Positions 62,067 through 64,000 of a DNA stretch of 64,000 nt are shown piece after piece. Each line of letters starts with the position of its first letter. The stretch's first letter is position 1. The stretch is taken from the NCBI RefSeq assembly GCF_025602895.1, contig NW_026516225.1:186001-250000 (forward strand), in the 5' to 3' direction. The DNA comes from Polychytrium aggregatum. Its lineage: Eukaryota; Chytridiomycota; Chytridiomycetes; Polychytriales. The notes beneath the pieces are model-generated. The model had not been told where the DNA came from and made no database searches. It saw only the letters and a program-made list of their open reading frames with translations. The position numbers and the translations under genes are program-made.

Positions 62067-64000
62067 ATGTCGGATTCAACTCTCGAGCCATCGTCCGTGA
62101 GCGCCGCGGCCGCGTCCCCGGCCTCAGCCCCAGAGAGCCGCCCCAAGCGATTCCTCAACCTCTTCACGGTGCACTCGGCCGTCTCGGTCCTCAACTTCCT
62201 GACCTACCTCGTGGCCTCCATTCTGTCGATTGCCCTCTTTGTCTTCCTCAACTCGTCCCAAGGCTTTGTGCTTGGCCAGATCATCAACCTGCCCACGTCC
62301 CAGCTCGGCTCGGCCACGGGCTCGCTCACCTTCTACGATGAGCTGCTCACCATTCCCATGGTCTGGGTCTGGGGCGTTGCCTCGGATCGAGTTGGTCGTG
62401 CGTGGGTCTATGGCCTGGGCTTCCTGTTCATGGGCCTGGCTCTGGTCCTCTACACGTATGCCCAGAACGTCTTCCCGGCGCTGCTTCTCTTCCGCCTGAT
62501 CTTCTCGCTGGGCGCCGCTGCTGCCTCGTCGATGCTAACCGCCGTGCTGGCCGACTATGCCGATGACCAAGTGAGTAGTTCCCACGTTTGCGTGTGCCGA
62601 CTTTTTCACATGTCTTGGATGCCGAAAGTCACCAATGCCTCCATATGGACACCATGGCATGGATTGCTTGATCAATCCGCGCTTGGGCTGTCCACTCTGA
62701 TGCCATCTCTGCATCTCTGCATCTCGCTCCGGAATTCGTCCGGCGCGTCACCATTTCGCCTCTCCGCGAATGCCGCTTCCCCTCGCCTCATTGTTTCAGC
62801 AATGCAAAGGCCAGAATGCTCATTGGTCGCTTCTGCATGTGTCTCTACGTTTCCCTCTGGCTTGCTAGGACCGCGGCAAGATTGCTGGTCTCGTCGGCGC
62901 CATGTCCGGCGTTGGTGCTCTCGTCGCGCTCTTTGGCTTCCTGCGCATCCCGACGCTCTTCCCGGACCCGCTCCAGGGCCTGCGAATCACCCACTTTATT
63001 GTCGGCGGATTCTCAATCGTCTTTGGCCTGTTTGCCATGTACGCCCTCCGCATCAAGCGCCGTGACACCAAGCCTCTCGTCAGCGTCGGCACCCTGGACC
63101 AGGCTCTTCCGGCCGACCACCCCCCAGTCCACGATCCTTCCGCAAGCTGCCCCGTTGTTCCCCATGACTCGACTCCTTCCCGTGCCAAAACTGCTGCCGA
63201 TCTGATGCGCACCTCGCTTGCCGGCTTCCGCGCCGCTGCGGACGGCAAGGTTCTGTTGGTGAGCACCCTATTCCCACGCCTCATCCGATAGACACACCAC
63301 GCTGCCCGCCATCCCGATCTATCGTGGCCATGCTTACTGACGCTGCTGCACCACAGGGCTACATCGGCGGCTTCCTGGCTCGCGGCGATACCATCATCAT
63401 CACCATCTTCCTCCCCCTCTGGATCTACAAATACTACATCAAGACCGGCCTCTGCCCGGGCGAGAGCGACTACAACGATCCCAACATTGATGTCAACTGC
63501 CGACAAGCCTACCTCACGGCCTCGGTCCTTGGCGGAGTCGCCCAAACGCTGGCCCTGATCGGCGCGCCAATCTTTGGCTGGCTCTCGGACCGCCTCTACC
63601 GCCCGATTGTCACCATGATTGCCTCCGTCATTGGCTTTGCCGGGTACTTTGCCATGTTCCTCACGACCAACCCGACCTCCTCGGCCATGTACGGCGTCGT
63701 CTGTCTCGTTGGCCTGGGCGAGATCGGAATGATTGTCAGCTCCCTGTCGCTCGTTACCTCCAAGGCCGTGCCGCACTCGGTGCGTGGCTCTGTTGCGGGC
63801 ATGTACTCGCTCTTTGGCGCCGTCGGCATCCTGATCAACTCCAAGCTTGGCGGCTATCTCTTTGATGCCTGGACCGAAGGCTCTCCCTTCTTTGTGATGT
63901 CCATTGGCCACGCCATCAGCTTCGTTGTCGCCATTGTGGTCATCTTTTCGGATATCCGCCAGCTCCGTAAGCAGAACTCGCTGCAGAGCGCAGACTCGGA
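62067..64000 (+). CDS. Major facilitator superfamily transporter (partial, 3' cut)
   Basis: Exons 62067-62570, 62869-63258 and 63357 to the window end, all in phase 0, encode the first 508 residues; the stop lies outside the window. After a short disordered N-terminus come membrane helices such as VSVLNFLTYLVASILSIALF, then ELLTIPMVWVWGVASDRVGR, which carries the MFS loop 2-3 signature in the form GVASDRVGRAW. Further helices are VYGLGFLFMGLALVLYT, LLLFRLIFSLGAAAASSM and, in the second half, YIGGFLARGDTIIITIFLPL and APIFGWLSDRLYRP, the second-half copy of the same loop motif. A cytosolic loop of about 70 residues joins the halves. Substrate cannot be predicted. An uncharacterised fungal MFS family with long N-terminal loops is the best description. 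Confidence 0.88.

Overview
The window is GC-rich, intron-bearing nuclear DNA from a zoosporic fungus, most plausibly a chytrid. The introns are short GT-AG introns of about 50-900 bp. The mix of genes supports this: fungal-type septin CDC10, a Kre9-like wall protein and ribosomal protein L7 sit beside genes kept by flagellated organisms (outer-dynein-arm docking protein TTC25/ODAD4 and a CCDC87 homologue). Genes better known from animals are also present (MBIP, LAMTOR2, a C18orf21-type RNase MRP protein, cysteine dioxygenase). No gene order resembles an operon; neighbours are independent and often head-to-head.

Layout. 1-13 kb: tRNA-Trp(CCA), the Fe-S biogenesis protein ISD11, then TTC25, an unnamed basic nuclear-type protein and cohesin SCC3/STAG, all three on the minus strand. 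13-19.4 kb: RPL7, with a box C/D snoRNA in intron 2, then a GPI-type wall protein and nucleoporin Nup85. 19.4-21.3 kb: repeat-rich spacer carrying a decayed Fanzor (eukaryotic TnpB-like) remnant. A terminal repeat just upstream of it recurs alone at 2.3 kb. 21.3-38.6 kb: an unnamed coiled-coil gene, ORC3, a Snm1/C18orf21-like protein, a flavin monooxygenase, the CCDC87-like gene and MBIP. 38.6-46.2 kb: gene-poor stretch with a C2H2 zinc-finger factor, a solo copia-type gag with one nonsense codon, and a leucine-rich-repeat protein. 46.4-64 kb: SDHAF2, LAMTOR2, septin CDC10, cysteine dioxygenase, a cyclin T/K, a SEL1-repeat protein and an MFS transporter cut by the window end.

The most notable points are the Fanzor remnant with its repeated end sequence, the snoRNA whose guide matches a conserved LSU rRNA site and whose host gene matches that of related yeast snoRNAs, the solo gag, and an N-terminal motif shared by the LRR and SEL1 proteins. 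Exon borders were read by eye. They are precise for RPL7, FMO, LAMTOR2, CDC10, CDO, cyclin and MFS. For TTC25, SCC3, ORC3, CCDC87-like and MBIP only the gene span and the conserved blocks are firm.
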